From Rhodocyclus purpureus (lineage in GTDB: Bacteria > Pseudomonadota > Gammaproteobacteria > Burkholderiales > Rhodocyclaceae), in contig NZ_NHRX01000006.1 in assembly GCF_016653115.1 (NCBI RefSeq), forward strand, positions 1 through 60,475: DNA of 60,475 nt. The letters run 5' to 3'. Position 1 is the stretch's first letter; each line of letters starts with the position of its first letter. Under the pieces are notes generated by a model, which was not told the origin of the DNA, ran no database searches, and was given only the letters and a program-made list of their open reading frames with translations. Position numbers and translations under genes: made by a program. This document shows positions 36,934 through 49,139 of this stretch, piece by piece.

Positions 36934-37039
36934 GCGGCATGTCGGGTTGCGCTGGTGGGGGGGCGTTGAGCATGTCGGGTCACGCTGCGCCGACCGGACC
37001 TACAATGCCGAAGTTTACGTTCAATGACCGGGTGAATCC

Positions 37040-37660
37040 ATGCACACGCGCATCAAGATCTGCGGGCTGACCCGCGAAGAGGACGTCGATGTGGTCGCCG
37101 ACAGCGGCGCCGAAGCGATCGGTTTCGTCTTCTATCCGCGCAGCCCGCGTCACGTCACGCCCGCGCGCGCTGCCGAACTGGCGCGGCGGGTGCCGCCGTT
37201 CATGAGCATCGTCGGCCTGTTCGTCAATGCCGATGCCGACACCATCCGCCGGACGTTGGCGACGACGCCGATCCACCTCCTGCAGTTCCACGGCGACGAG
37301 GACGACGCCTTCTGCCGGCAGTTCGACCGCCCCTTCATCAAGGCGGCGCGCGTGAGGCCGGGGCTGGATTTGCTACAATACGCGGCTGCCTTTCCGTCGG
37401 CGCAGGCGCTCCTGCTCGATGCCTTCGTCGAAGGCTACGGCGGCGGCGGCGCGACCTTCGACTGGTCGCTGGTGCCGCAGTCCCTGGCGCGGCCGCTGAT
37501 CCTGTCAGGCGGCCTTCAAGTCGACAACGTCGGCGAGGCTGTCCGCCGCTTGCGGCCGGCGGCGGTCGACGTGTCCTCGGGGGTCGAGGCGGCAAAAGGC
37601 ATCAAGGACGCCGACAAGGTGCGCGCGTTCGTCGCTGCGGTACGGGCGGCGGACGTTTGA
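37040..37660 (+). CDS. trpF: Phosphoribosylanthranilate isomerase
   Basis: 206 residues. It starts MHTRIKICGLTREEDV with the catalytic cysteine in KICGLT, and has FVFYPRSPRHVT and SGGLQVDNVGEAV motifs. It catalyses the third step from chorismate to tryptophan. GGGTGA precedes the ATG; TACAAT at 37001-37006 may be a -10. The upstream 100 bp carries an imperfect direct repeat around CATGTCGGGT. Confidence 0.96.
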   Translation: MHTRIKICGLTREEDVDVVADSGAEAIGFVFYPRSPRHVTPARAAELARRVPPFMSIVGLFVNADADTIRRTLATTPIHLLQFHGDEDDAFCRQFDRPFIKAARVRPGLDLLQYAAAFPSAQALLLDAFVEGYGGGGATFDWSLVPQSLARPLILSGGLQVDNVGEAVRRLRPAAVDVSSGVEAAKGIKDADKVRAFVAAVRAADV

Positions 37661-37692
37661 GCGATGGCGTTTCGATCAGCGAAAGGATTGTC

Positions 37693-37758
37693 ATGCGCAG
37701 GTTTTCCGGTGGCAGGACGCGCAGGTACTGGCGTTACTTCATGGCCAAGCACACCTGA
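37693..37758 (+). CDS. 21-residue arginine-rich ORF between trpF and trpB
   Basis: ATG 37693 with AAAGGA about 5-10 bp upstream encodes MRRFSGGRTRRYWRYFMAKH plus one residue. It is strongly basic and aromatic. It sits in the 151-bp trpF-trpB gap. A leader peptide would normally show tandem Trp codons; there is only one. It could be a small protein or chance. Confidence 0.3.
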   Translation: MRRFSGGRTRRYWRYFMAKHT

Positions 37759-37811
37759 AGGTGCGCTTTTCCCTGCACACCCTTGCCCGCCAACGCTCAA
37801 CGAGATAGCTC

Positions 37812-39017
<1,206 letters not shown>

Positions 39018-39032
39018 TTCGAGCGAGCCCCC

Positions 39033-39845
39033 ATGTCGAAAATCCAGGCCACCTTCGCACGCCTCCAGGCGCAGGGCCGCAAGGCGCTGATCCCCTTCAT
39101 CACCGCCGGTGATCCCGATCCGGCGCTGACCGTGCCGCTGATGCACGCGCTGGTCGAATCCGGCGTCGACATCATCGAACTCGGCGTTCCCTTCTCCGAT
39201 CCGATGGCCGACGGCCCGACCATCCAGCGTGCTTCCGAACGCGCGCTCGAAAAGGGCGTCACCCTGCGCAAGGTGCTGGCGATGGTCGCCGAGTTCCGCA
39301 CGCAGGATAGCGAGACGCCGGTGGTGCTGATGGGCTACGCCAACCCGGTCGAGGCGATGGGGGTCGAGGTCTTCGCCGAGCGCGCGCAGGCCGCCGGCGT
39401 CGACGGGGTCCTCGTCGTCGATTACCCGCCCGAGGAGAGCGCCGACTACGTCGCCGCGCTGCGCCGCCATGAGCTCGACCCGATCTTCCTGCTCGCGCCG
39501 ACATCGAGCGAGCAGCGCATCACCGAGGCCGGAACGCATGCCTCGGGCTATGTTTACTACGTGTCGCTGAAGGGCGTCACCGGATCGGCGGCGCTCGACG
39601 TCGCCGCGGTCGCCGCGCGCATTCCCGAGATCCGCGCGCGCACCGGGGTTCCGGTCGGCGTCGGCTTCGGCATCCGCGACGCGGCCACCGCCGGCGCTGT
39701 CGCCGCGGTCGCCGACGCCGTCGTCGTCGGCAGCCGCATCATCGAGGAAATCGAAAAATCGGGGCCCGGCGAGCTCATCGACCGGGTGCGGGCGCTGGTC
39801 GCCGAATTGCGTCGCGGCATCGATGCCGCCGGAGAAAAAGCATGA
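39033..39845 (+). CDS. trpA: Tryptophan synthase alpha chain
   Basis: 270 residues. It has the catalytic glutamate in [11 protein letters not shown] and the aspartate in PMADGPTIQ, plus the phosphate-binding GFGIRD. It splits indole-3-glycerol phosphate and passes indole to TrpB. The stop overlaps the accD start by 4 bp. Confidence 0.97.
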   Translation: MSKIQATFARLQAQGRKALIPFITAGDPDPALTVPLMHALVESGVDIIELGVPFSDPMADGPTIQRASERALEKGVTLRKVLAMVAEFRTQDSETPVVLMGYANPVEAMGVEVFAERAQAAGVDGVLVVDYPPEESADYVAALRRHELDPIFLLAPTSSEQRITEAGTHASGYVYYVSLKGVTGSAALDVAAVAARIPEIRARTGVPVGVGFGIRDAATAGAVAAVADAVVVGSRIIEEIEKSGPGELIDRVRALVAELRRGIDAAGEKA

Positions 39846-40714
39846 GCTGGTTGAAGAAGATCCTGCCGCCGAAGATCAAGCGTGCCGAGCCGGGCAGCGC
39901 ACGGCGCTCGACACTGCCGGAAGGCCTGTGGAGCAAGTGCCCGTCGTGCGAGGAGGTGCTCTACGCCACCGATCTGGCCAACAACGCCAACGTCTGCCCG
40001 AAGTGCGGCCACCACAACCGCCTCGGCGCGCGCGAGCGCATCGACCTCCTGCTCGACGCCGACGGGCGTACCGAGATCGGCGCCGAGGTGCTGCCGGCCG
40101 ACACGCTGCGCTTCAAGGACAGCAAGCGCTACCCCGACCGCCTGCGCGACGCGACCGCGAGCAGCGGCGAGTCCGACTCGCTGGTGGTGATGTGCGGCAC
40201 GATCCGCAAGCAGCCGGCGGTCCTCGCCGTCTTCGAATTCGACTTCATGGGCGGCTCGATGGGCTCGGTGCTCGGCGAACGCTTCGTGCGCGGCGTCCAG
40301 GTCGCGATCGAGCAGCGCATCCCCTTCATCTGCGTCACCGCCTCGGGCGGCGCGCGCATGCAGGAAGGGCTCTTCTCGCTGATGCAGATGGCGAAGACGA
40401 CGGCGGCGCTGACGCGTCTGGCGCAGGTGCAGCAGCCGTTCATCTCGATCCTCACCGACCCGACCATGGGCGGCGTCTCGGCCTCGTTCGCCTTCGTCGG
40501 CGACATCGTCATCGCCGAGCCCGGCGCGCTGATCGGTTTCGCCGGTCCGCGCGTGATCGAGCAGACCGTGCGCGAGAAGCTGCCCGAAGGCTTCCAGCGC
40601 TCCGAGTTCCTGCTCGACAAGGGCGCGATCGACATGATCGTCGACCGGCGCGAACTGAAGGACAAGCTGGCGACCCTGCTGTCGCTGCTGCAGAAGTTGC
40701 CGGCGGCGGCGTGA
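39842..40714 (+). CDS. accD: Acetyl-CoA carboxylase carboxyltransferase beta subunit
   Basis: 290 residues. The N-terminal zinc finger has C33, C36, C52 and C55 (CPSC and CPKC). The carboxyltransferase core contains [19 protein letters not shown] and PTMGGVSAS. With AccA it transfers carboxyl from biotin to acetyl-CoA, the first step of fatty acid synthesis. It overlaps trpA and folC by 4 bp on either side, so the three are co-translated. Confidence 0.97.
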   Translation: MSWLKKILPPKIKRAEPGSARRSTLPEGLWSKCPSCEEVLYATDLANNANVCPKCGHHNRLGARERIDLLLDADGRTEIGAEVLPADTLRFKDSKRYPDRLRDATASSGESDSLVVMCGTIRKQPAVLAVFEFDFMGGSMGSVLGERFVRGVQVAIEQRIPFICVTASGGARMQEGLFSLMQMAKTTAALTRLAQVQQPFISILTDPTMGGVSASFAFVGDIVIAEPGALIGFAGPRVIEQTVREKLPEGFQRSEFLLDKGAIDMIVDRRELKDKLATLLSLLQKLPAAA

Positions 40715-42090
40715 GCGATCCGAGCACGGCGACGGGCACGCCGGCGACGCTCGCCGACTGGCTCGTCCACCTCGAGAGCCTGCACCCGCGCGGGCAGGCC
40801 GGGATCGAACTGGGCCTCGACCGCGTCCTGGCCATGCGCGACGCGCTCGGGCAGCAGCCTTTCTGCCCGGTGATCACCGTCGGCGGCACCAACGGCAAGG
40901 GCTCGACCACGGCCTACCTGGAGACGATCTACACGGCAGCCGGCTACCGGGTCGGCTGCTATACCTCGCCGCACCTGATCGACTACAACGAGCGCGTGCG
41001 CATCGGTGGCGAGCCGGCCGACGACGCGGTTCTGTGCGCGGCCTTCGCGCGCGTCGAGGCGGCGCGGCGCGCGGCCGGCGAGATCGCGCTGACCTATTTC
41101 GAGTTCGGCACGCTGGCGGCCTGGGAGGCCTTCGCCGCCGCGCGAGTCGACGTGATCGTCCTCGAAGTCGGCTTGGGTGGCCGGCTCGATGCGGTCAATG
41201 CCTGGGATGCGGACTGCGCGATCGTCACCGGCGTCGCGCTCGACCACACCGACTGGCTCGGTTCGACGCGCGAGGCGATCGGCCTGGAGAAGGCCGGCAT
41301 CTTCCGCCCGGGCCGGCCTGCGATCTGCGGCGAGCCATCGCCGCCGTCTACGCTGCTCGATCACGCGGCGAGGATCGGTGCCGATCTCTACCGGATCGGC
41401 GAAGATTTCGGCTATTTCGCTGGTGAAGTGCCGGCCGGTGCGCCGCCCGGAACGCTCAGCCAATGGACCTGGTGGCTGCGCCGACACGAGGCTGCCGCCG
41501 CCGATGGCGAAGCCATCCTGCGCCGTGGCGGACTGGCGCCGCCCGCCCTGCGCGGCGCGCACCAGATCGAAAACGCCTCGTCAGCGCTCACCGCGGTCGA
41601 ACTCCTGCGCGAGCGTCTGCCGGTCTCGATGCAGGCAGTCCGCCGCGGGCTGATCGAGGTCGAATTGCCGGGGCGTTTCCAGATCGTCCCCGGCCGGCCG
41701 ACCGTCATCCTCGACGTCGCGCACAATCCGCAGGCGGCGCAGGGGCTTGCCGACAGTCTCGGCGGGATGGGCTTCTACCGGCGCACGCTGGCGGTGGTCG
41801 GCATGCTCGCCGACAAGGACATCGAGGCAACACTGGCGCCACTCGCCGGCAAGGTCGATCTCTGGCTCTGCGCCGACCTCGATGGTCCGCGCGCGGCGCC
41901 GGCTGCCCGGCTCGCGGAAGTGGTCGCCGGCGGCCTCGGCGGCACGGTCGAGTGCTTCGCGGGGAGCGACGCGCCGGCGGCCGCGCTTGCGCGTGCCCTC
42001 AGTCTGGCCGGTGAAGATGATAGAATCGTCGGTTTCGGATCCTTCCTCACGGTCGCCGCGCTGCTGCGCGAACTCGGGCGCCTGCGCTGA
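40711..42090 (+). CDS. folC: Folylpolyglutamate synthase / dihydrofolate synthase
   Basis: 459 residues from GTG 40711, overlapping the accD stop (GTGA). It has the P-loop [11 protein letters not shown], the YTSPHL loop and the C-terminal [15 protein letters not shown]. It adds glutamate to dihydropteroate and to folates. The start is set by the overlap and by the family N-terminus [15 protein letters not shown]. The accD-folC pair is a common bacterial arrangement. Confidence 0.95.
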   Translation: MSDPSTATGTPATLADWLVHLESLHPRGQAGIELGLDRVLAMRDALGQQPFCPVITVGGTNGKGSTTAYLETIYTAAGYRVGCYTSPHLIDYNERVRIGGEPADDAVLCAAFARVEAARRAAGEIALTYFEFGTLAAWEAFAAARVDVIVLEVGLGGRLDAVNAWDADCAIVTGVALDHTDWLGSTREAIGLEKAGIFRPGRPAICGEPSPPSTLLDHAARIGADLYRIGEDFGYFAGEVPAGAPPGTLSQWTWWLRRHEAAAADGEAILRRGGLAPPALRGAHQIENASSALTAVELLRERLPVSMQAVRRGLIEVELPGRFQIVPGRPTVILDVAHNPQAAQGLADSLGGMGFYRRTLAVVGMLADKDIEATLAPLAGKVDLWLCADLDGPRAAPAARLAEVVAGGLGGTVECFAGSDAPAAALARALSLAGEDDRIVGFGSFLTVAALLRELGRLR

Positions 42091-42143
42091 GGCGGGTCCG
42101 CCCACGATCGTCGGATCCGCTTACCGAACCCCATTCGCCGCTC

Positions 42144-42818
42144 ATGCCCGATACTTCCGACGCGCAAATCCTGCTCAAGAAGCAGGCCCGTCGCCGCCTG
42201 GTCGGAGCCATCGCCTTTGCCGGGCTGGCAGCCATTGTCCTGCCGATGGTGATGGACGAGGAGCCCCTGCCGGCGCAGGACGTGGAAATCCGCATTCCCT
42301 CGCTCGACCAGCCGGCTTTCGAACCGGGACGCCTGGAGCCGCCGTCCACCCCGCCGGCCGACGCGCCACCCGACGAGGAAACCGGTGTCCAGTCAGCCGC
42401 CGAGCCAGCGGCCGCCGGGGCGCCGGAGAAGCCCGCCGAAAAACCTGCAGCCAAGCCTGCCGAAAATGCGGCAGCCAAGCCTACCGACAAAGCTGCGGAG
42501 AAGCCCGCCACCCGGTCGGTGGACGACGCGGCGCGTGCGCAAAGCCTGCTCGAAGGCAGGCCGGTCGGCAAGGCGGACGCGGGAACGGGCGACTACGTCA
42601 TCCTCATCGGCACCTATGGCAATCAGGCCAACGTCAAGCAGCTGCAAGGCAAGCTCGGCGAGCTCGGCGTGAAAACCTTCACCGAGCCGCGCGAGACGCC
42701 GCAGGGGGTGAAGACGCGCGTTCGCGCCGGCCCCTTCGCCAGTCGTGAGGCCGCCGAAAAGGCACTCGAACGGATGAAGAAGATCGGCGTCGATGGCGTG
42801 GTGGCCGGGAAGCAATGA
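42144..42818 (+). CDS. SPOR-domain protein, DedD-like
   Basis: 224 residues: a short cytoplasmic N-terminus, one membrane helix (about 20-36), a periplasmic linker rich in Ala, Pro, Lys and Glu with repeated KPAEKPAAKP units, and a C-terminal SPOR domain (about 148-222, YVILIGTYGNQANVKQLQGK). SPOR domains bind denuded septal peptidoglycan, so it probably acts at the division site. Its position between folC and cvpA is that of dedD. The stop overlaps cvpA by 4 bp. Confidence 0.9.
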   Translation: MPDTSDAQILLKKQARRRLVGAIAFAGLAAIVLPMVMDEEPLPAQDVEIRIPSLDQPAFEPGRLEPPSTPPADAPPDEETGVQSAAEPAAAGAPEKPAEKPAAKPAENAAAKPTDKAAEKPATRSVDDAARAQSLLEGRPVGKADAGTGDYVILIGTYGNQANVKQLQGKLGELGVKTFTEPRETPQGVKTRVRAGPFASREAAEKALERMKKIGVDGVVAGKQ

Positions 42819-43306
42819 CGGTCTTTGACTATGTGGCGATCGGCACCCTGGCCGCCTCGGCAGCGCTCGGCCTGTGGCGCGGTGTCGTCGGTGAACTGAT
42901 CGCGCTGGCCGGCTGGGTGTGCGGATTCTTCGCTGCCAAGGCGTGGGGCGGCGAGGTCGCCGTGCTCGCCTTCGGCAGCATCGGCGACCCGACGCTGCGC
43001 CTGGTTGCCGGCTGGGCCGCGGTCTTCGTCGTGACCATCGTGCTGCTGGCGCTGGTGCGGCTGGCGGTGCAGGGATTCTTGAAGGCGATCGGTCTGTCGC
43101 TCACCGATCGCGTGCTCGGTATTTTCTTCGGCGCCGCGCGCGGCTTGCTGATCGTGCTCGTCATCGTCGCCATCGGCGGCATGACCGCGCTGCCGAAGGA
43201 ACGTTGGTGGAACGAGGCGGCGCTGTCACCGCCGCTGGAAGTTGCTGTACTCGCTGCGCGTCCGTGGTTGCCCGCGGAAGCGGCCAAACGAATTCGATTC
43301 AGGTAA
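42815..43306 (+). CDS. cvpA: CvpA-family inner-membrane protein
   Basis: 163 residues with four membrane helices. The conserved start TVFDYVAIG, GLWRGVVGELIALAGW and DRVLGIFFGAARG belong to CvpA. Known roles concern colicin V production and envelope homeostasis; the biochemical function is unsettled. It precedes purF by 9 bp, as in many proteobacteria. Confidence 0.93.
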   Translation: MTVFDYVAIGTLAASAALGLWRGVVGELIALAGWVCGFFAAKAWGGEVAVLAFGSIGDPTLRLVAGWAAVFVVTIVLLALVRLAVQGFLKAIGLSLTDRVLGIFFGAARGLLIVLVIVAIGGMTALPKERWWNEAALSPPLEVAVLAARPWLPAEAAKRIRFR

Positions 43307-43315
43307 GGAAAAATT

Positions 43316-44845
43316 ATGTGCGGGATTCTCGGGGTCGTCGCGACCACACCGGTCAACCAGTTGCTTTACGACGGGCTGATGGTCTTGCAGCACCGCGGGC
43401 AGGACGCGGCAGGGATTGCCACGGCAGAGGGAAACACCTTCCATCTGCACAAGGGGCCTGGCCTCGTCCGTGACGTCTTCCGCACGCGCAACATGCGTGC
43501 CTTGCCCGGAGAGATGGGGGTCGCGCACTGCCGCTACCCGACCGCCGGGTCGGCGTGGAACTTCGCCGAGTCGCAGCCGTTCTACGTCAATTCGCCGTTC
43601 GGCATCATGCTCGCGCATAACGGCAACCTGACCAACACGGACGAGCTCAAGGAGCAGATGTACCGTCAGGACCTGCGCCACATCAACACCAACTCCGATT
43701 CCGAAGTGCTGCTGAACGTGCTCGCGCACGAACTGCAGGGGGTGGCCAGCGGCTGCCGGCTCGACCTCGACACCATCTTCGCCGCGGTCGCCGGCGTGCA
43801 TCGGCGCTGCCGCGGCGCCTACGCCGTCGTCGCCATGATCGCCGGCTACGGCCTGCTCGCCTTCCGCGACCCCTACGGGATCCGGCCGCTGGTGATCGGC
43901 ATCAACGAGACCCCCGAGGGTGACGAATACCTGCTCTCCTCCGAGTCGGTGGCGCTCGACACGCTCGGTTTCCGTGTGCTGCGCGACGTCGAGCCCGGCG
44001 AGGCGGTCTTCATCGACCTGAAGCACCAGTTCCATGCGCGCCAGTGCGCGGACAAGCCGACCTACGCGCCGTGCATCTTCGAGTACGTTTATCTGGCGCG
44101 TCCCGACTCGGTGATCGACGGCGTCTCGGTATACGAGACCCGCCTGCGCATGGGCGAGTACCTGGCCGACAAGGTCGCCGCGCAGATCCCGGTCGAGGAG
44201 ATCGACCTCGTCATCCCGATCCCCGATTCGAGCCGCCCCTCGGCGATGCAGCTGGCGCAGAAGCTCGGCATCCCCTACCGCGAGGGCTTCGTCAAGAACC
44301 GCTACATCGGCCGCACCTTCATCATGCCGGGGCAGTCGACGCGCAAGAAGTCGGTCCGGCAGAAGCTCAACACCGTCGGCCAGGAGTTCAAGGGCAAGCG
44401 CGTGCTGCTCGTCGATGACTCGATCGTGCGCGGAACGACCAGCCGCGAGATCGTCGACATGGCGCGTGCCGCCGGTGCGCTGAAGGTCTATTTCGCTTCG
44501 GCAGCGCCGCCGGTGCGCTATCCCAACGTCTACGGCATCGACATGCCGACGCGCGGCGAGCTGATCGCCACCGGCCGCAGCGACGAGGAAATCGCGCGCG
44601 AGATCGGTGCCGACGCGCTCGTCTATCAGGACCTCGACGCGCTGAAGGCTTCGGTCACCGACCTCAACCCCAAGCTGACCCAGTTCGACCTGTCCTGCTT
44701 CAACGGCATCTATGTCACCGGCGACGTTTCCCCGGAATACCTCGACGCGATCGAGACGGCGCGCGGCGGCAAGCCGCGCCCGCAGCCGGTCGAGGAGGCC
44801 GCCGCGCCGCAGATGCAGCTCAACCTGATCGCGGCGGAGCAGTGA
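43316..44845 (+). CDS. purF: Amidophosphoribosyltransferase
   Basis: 509 residues. The mature nucleophile is C2 (MCGILGVV), with no propeptide, as in the E. coli type. The PRPP motif is VLLVDDSIVRGTTSREIV. It commits PRPP to purine synthesis using glutamine. AAGGAAAA precedes the ATG. The stop lies just before the metZ start. Confidence 0.97.
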   Translation: MCGILGVVATTPVNQLLYDGLMVLQHRGQDAAGIATAEGNTFHLHKGPGLVRDVFRTRNMRALPGEMGVAHCRYPTAGSAWNFAESQPFYVNSPFGIMLAHNGNLTNTDELKEQMYRQDLRHINTNSDSEVLLNVLAHELQGVASGCRLDLDTIFAAVAGVHRRCRGAYAVVAMIAGYGLLAFRDPYGIRPLVIGINETPEGDEYLLSSESVALDTLGFRVLRDVEPGEAVFIDLKHQFHARQCADKPTYAPCIFEYVYLARPDSVIDGVSVYETRLRMGEYLADKVAAQIPVEEIDLVIPIPDSSRPSAMQLAQKLGIPYREGFVKNRYIGRTFIMPGQSTRKKSVRQKLNTVGQEFKGKRVLLVDDSIVRGTTSREIVDMARAAGALKVYFASAAPPVRYPNVYGIDMPTRGELIATGRSDEEIAREIGADALVYQDLDALKASVTDLNPKLTQFDLSCFNGIYVTGDVSPEYLDAIETARGGKPRPQPVEEAAAPQMQLNLIAAEQ

Positions 44846-44850
44846 TACCA

Positions 44851-46041
44851 GTGAGCGAAGATAACTTTTTCGACGATCTGCACGCCGAGACCCTCGCGGT
44901 GCGCGCCGGCCAGGTGCGCAGCCAATTCAACGAGCACGCCGAGGCGCTCTACCTGACCTCGAGCTTCGTCTTCAACAGCGCCGCCGAGGCCGCCGCGCGC
45001 TTCTCGGGCGAAGTCCCCGGCAACGTCTATTCGCGCTTCACCAACCCCACCGTCGCCGTCTTCCAGGACCGGCTGGCCGCGCTCGAAGGCGCTGAAGCCT
45101 GCGTCGCGACGGCGTCGGGGATGTCGGCGATCATGTCGCTGGTGATGGCGCTGTGCAGCCAGGGCGACCACATCGTCGCCTCGTCCGGAGTGTTCGGCGC
45201 GACCCAGCAACTCCTGGGCGGGATCATGCCGCGCTTCGGCATCGACACGAGCTTCGTCGCGCAGAGCGAGCTGTCCGAGTGGCAGGCGGCGCTGCGCCCG
45301 AACACCCGGCTCCTGTTCCTGGAGACGCCGGGCAATCCGCTCACCGGCATCGCCGACATCGCCGCGCTGGCGGCGATCGCGCACGCCCACGGCGCCTTGC
45401 TCGTCGTCGACAACTGCTTCTGCACGCCGATCCTGCAGCAGCCGCTCAAGCTCGGTGCCGACCTCGTCGTGCACTCGGCGACCAAGTACCTCGACGGGCA
45501 GGGCCGCGTTCTCGGTGGCGCCGTCGTCGGTCCGAAGAAGCTCACCGACGAGGTGTTCAAGTTCCTGCGCACCGCAGGTCCGACGCTGTCGGCGTTCAAC
45601 GCCTGGGTGCTGCAGAAGGGACTGGAGACGCTCTCGATCCGCATGCACGCGCAGTCGGCGGCGGCGCTCGAACTGGCGCGCTGGCTGGAGGCGCACCCCA
45701 AGGTCCTCCGCGTCTTCTACCCGGGGCTGCCCTCGCACCCGCAGCACGAACTGGCGCTGCGCCAGCAGAAGAGCGGCGGGGCGATCGTTTCCTTCGAGGT
45801 GAAGGGCGGACGCGCGGAAGCGTGGAAGGTGGTGGACAATTGCCGCCTCCTGTCGATCACCGCCAACCTCGGCGACGTGAAGACGACGCTGACGCACCCG
45901 GCGACGACGACGCACGGGCGGCTCTCGCCCGAGCAGCGCGCCGCCGCCGGCATCGAGGAGAGCCTGCTGCGTGTCGCCGTCGGCCTCGAAGCCGTCGCTG
46001 ACCTGCAGGAAGACCTCGCGCGCGGGCTGGCGCTGATCTGA
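44851..46041 (+). CDS. metZ: O-succinylhomoserine sulfhydrylase
   Basis: 396 residues. The PLP lysine lies in HSATKYLDGQGRVLGGA, within the Cys/Met-metabolism fold; TLAVRAGQVRSQFNEHAEAL is the family start. It makes homocysteine directly from O-succinylhomoserine and sulfide. GTG 44851 is preferred because GGAGC lies 10 bp upstream; GTG 44842, overlapping the purF stop, is the alternative. The purF-metZ order is typical of this bacterial group. Confidence 0.92.
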   Translation: MSEDNFFDDLHAETLAVRAGQVRSQFNEHAEALYLTSSFVFNSAAEAAARFSGEVPGNVYSRFTNPTVAVFQDRLAALEGAEACVATASGMSAIMSLVMALCSQGDHIVASSGVFGATQQLLGGIMPRFGIDTSFVAQSELSEWQAALRPNTRLLFLETPGNPLTGIADIAALAAIAHAHGALLVVDNCFCTPILQQPLKLGADLVVHSATKYLDGQGRVLGGAVVGPKKLTDEVFKFLRTAGPTLSAFNAWVLQKGLETLSIRMHAQSAAALELARWLEAHPKVLRVFYPGLPSHPQHELALRQQKSGGAIVSFEVKGGRAEAWKVVDNCRLLSITANLGDVKTTLTHPATTTHGRLSPEQRAAAGIEESLLRVAVGLEAVADLQEDLARGLALI

Positions 46042-46047
46042 GCTCAC

Positions 46048-46075
46048 GTCGCCGCCGCCTCGGGAAGGCGGCGAC
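46048..46075 (+). terminator. GC hairpin after metZ
   Basis: GTCGCCGCC (46048-46056) pairs with GGCGGCGAC (46067-46075) around a ten-base loop, seven bases past the metZ stop. There is no T-run, so it may act as an mRNA 3'-end stabiliser or support weak termination. Confidence 0.5.
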
Positions 46076-46079
46076 GACG

Positions 46080-46329
46080 TGTTACAATCCGCTTCATTCG
46101 CGAACAGGGCGCACCGCCCGCCGGGCGTTCATCAGGCCAGCCGCCGCAGCGGTGAACGCCGACCTCCGCCACCGAACACCTTCGGCCTCCTCGCGGACTC
46201 ATCAGGCTCATGCGGTGCCGCCGGCCATCCTGCCGACGGCACCGGGCCTTCACCCGAATTCACCGTCTTTGCCGACTTGCCGAAGCGCTCCTGCGCTCGC
46301 CGGCGCGCGAAGATCAGGAGCTCTTCTTC
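46080..46329 (+). promoter_or_regulatory. rhlE promoter and long leader
   Basis: TGTTACAAT (46080-46088) is an extended -10 immediately after the metZ hairpin. No other promoter-like site is nearer to rhlE, which implies a 5' untranslated leader of about 235 bases. Long leaders of RNA helicase genes can carry temperature or self-regulation signals. No convincing ORF lies within it. Confidence 0.5.
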
Positions 46330-47622
<1,293 letters not shown>

Positions 47623-47758
47623 CAGGCACGGGGAACAGTGCCAGCTCGTGCAGGAAGATGTCCCGCCAGTGCGGTAAGATAAGCGCCACGCACGCAGCAA
47701 GCCTGCGCCGCCGCGTGGCGACCGGGAACCGTGCCGGCAAGGAAACGACCCGAAAATC

Positions 47759-48568
47759 ATGAAACGCCGAAAAATTCACCTGCAAAAATTCCCGGCGACC
47801 AGCGCCGGTGGCAAGACCCCGCTCCTCTTCATCCATGGCGGCTACGTCGATTCGAGTTGCTGGGAATACCACTTCGTTCCCTTCTTCCAGCAGCACGGCT
47901 ACGACTGCTACACGATCGACCTGTCCGGTCACGGGCGCAGTGAAGGGCGCGACCAGATCCACGAGTTCGGCATCGATCAATACGTTGCCGACCTGCAGCA
48001 GGCAGTGCAGGAGATCGGCGGCCCGGTGACGCTGATCGGGCACTCGATGGGCTCGCGGGTGGTCGAGCGCTTCCTGGCCTCGGGAGACGCGCAGGCGGCG
48101 ATCTTCCTCTCGCCGGTGCCGGCCACGGGAACCGTCGGCAGCGCGGTGCGGCTGAGCCTGCGCCATCCGAACTTCCTCGATGCGATGAACGCGGTGACGA
48201 GCGGACAGTTTTCCGAGGAAGTCGCCGCGCTGCTGCAGAAGATCTACTTCTCGCCGGAGATGCCGGCTTCCGAAGCGCGCAAGTACCTGCCGATGATCGG
48301 CGCCGAATCTCAGCTCGCCGTCTCCGAACTGGCGATGCCGGAGTTCCGGCTGTCCTATCGCCGCCGCAAGCTGCCGACGCTGGTCCTCGGCGGCACCGAG
48401 GATGCGGTCTTCCCTGCCTCCGACCTGCACTTCATGGCCTCGACCTGGAACGCGGACCTGCACCGTGCCGAGGGCCTCGGACACATGCTGATGCTCGACC
48501 CGAAATGGGAAAACGTCGCCCGCCACATCCACACCTGGATCGGCAAGCGGGTGAGCCTGCCCGCTTGA
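47759..48568 (+). CDS. Alpha/beta-fold hydrolase
   Basis: 269 residues. It has the oxyanion HG in FIHGGYVDSSCW, the nucleophile S96 in GHSMGS, an acid in GGTEDAVFP and a histidine in EGLGHMLML, so the catalytic triad is complete. No signal peptide is seen, so it is cytoplasmic. It belongs to the broad lysophospholipase/haloperoxidase-like group; the substrate is unknown. The gene ends directly at repeat array B. Confidence 0.85.
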   Translation: MKRRKIHLQKFPATSAGGKTPLLFIHGGYVDSSCWEYHFVPFFQQHGYDCYTIDLSGHGRSEGRDQIHEFGIDQYVADLQQAVQEIGGPVTLIGHSMGSRVVERFLASGDAQAAIFLSPVPATGTVGSAVRLSLRHPNFLDAMNAVTSGQFSEEVAALLQKIYFSPEMPASEARKYLPMIGAESQLAVSELAMPEFRLSYRRRKLPTLVLGGTEDAVFPASDLHFMASTWNADLHRAEGLGHMLMLDPKWENVARHIHTWIGKRVSLPA

Positions 48569-49139
48569 CGTGAAACAGCGGCGTGGGCCGTCCTCGATTC
48601 GGGCCTGCCTGCCCTCCCACGAGACGCCGATGTCGCGGCAGCCTTTTTCGTGGGAGCGGCGCCAGTCCGTCAGTTGGCGAGGCCACGAAACTGGAGAACG
48701 CACTGGATTGCCACGGCGCTGCGCGCCTCGCAATGACGGGATAGCGACGCGTCATCCGAGCACGCAGCGCGTGGCGATTCAGACAGCGCGTCATCGCGAG
48801 CCCGCAGGGCGTGGCGATCCAGTGCGTAGGTCTCGTATCAGGTCGCCCGTGGATGGCGGGAGGAGACAGAAGAACGCACTGGATTGCCACGGCGCTGCGC
48901 GCCTCGCAATGACGGGATAGCGACGCGTCATCCGAGCACGCAGCGCGTGGCGATTCAGACAGCGCGTCATCGCGAGCCCGAAGGGCGTGGCGATCCAGTG
49001 CGTAGGGCAGCTGTCGGGTCGCCCGAATTGGCGAGGCCACGAAACTGGAAGAACGAACTGGATTGCCGCGGCGCTGCGCGCCTCGGAATGACGGCAGTGA
49101 ATGGCTCATGCTCGGCGGTTGCACGACTCGCCATGATCG
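48569..49139. repeat. Palindromic repeat array, copy B
   Basis: 571 bp between the convergent hydrolase and SNF2 genes, filled by the repeat family. Right arms (ACTGGATTGCCACGG ... CTCGCAATGACG) begin at 48702, 48878 and 49057; left arms (CGTCATCGCGAG) begin at 48789 and 48965, giving a 176-bp period. GGCGAGGCCACGAAACTGG occurs at both ends (48677 and 49031). The right end (TCATGCTC to CTCGCCATGA, to about 49137) matches copy A. Near 48620-48660, CTCCCACGA and TCGTGGGAG form a separate inverted pair. No gene is present. Confidence 0.85.
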
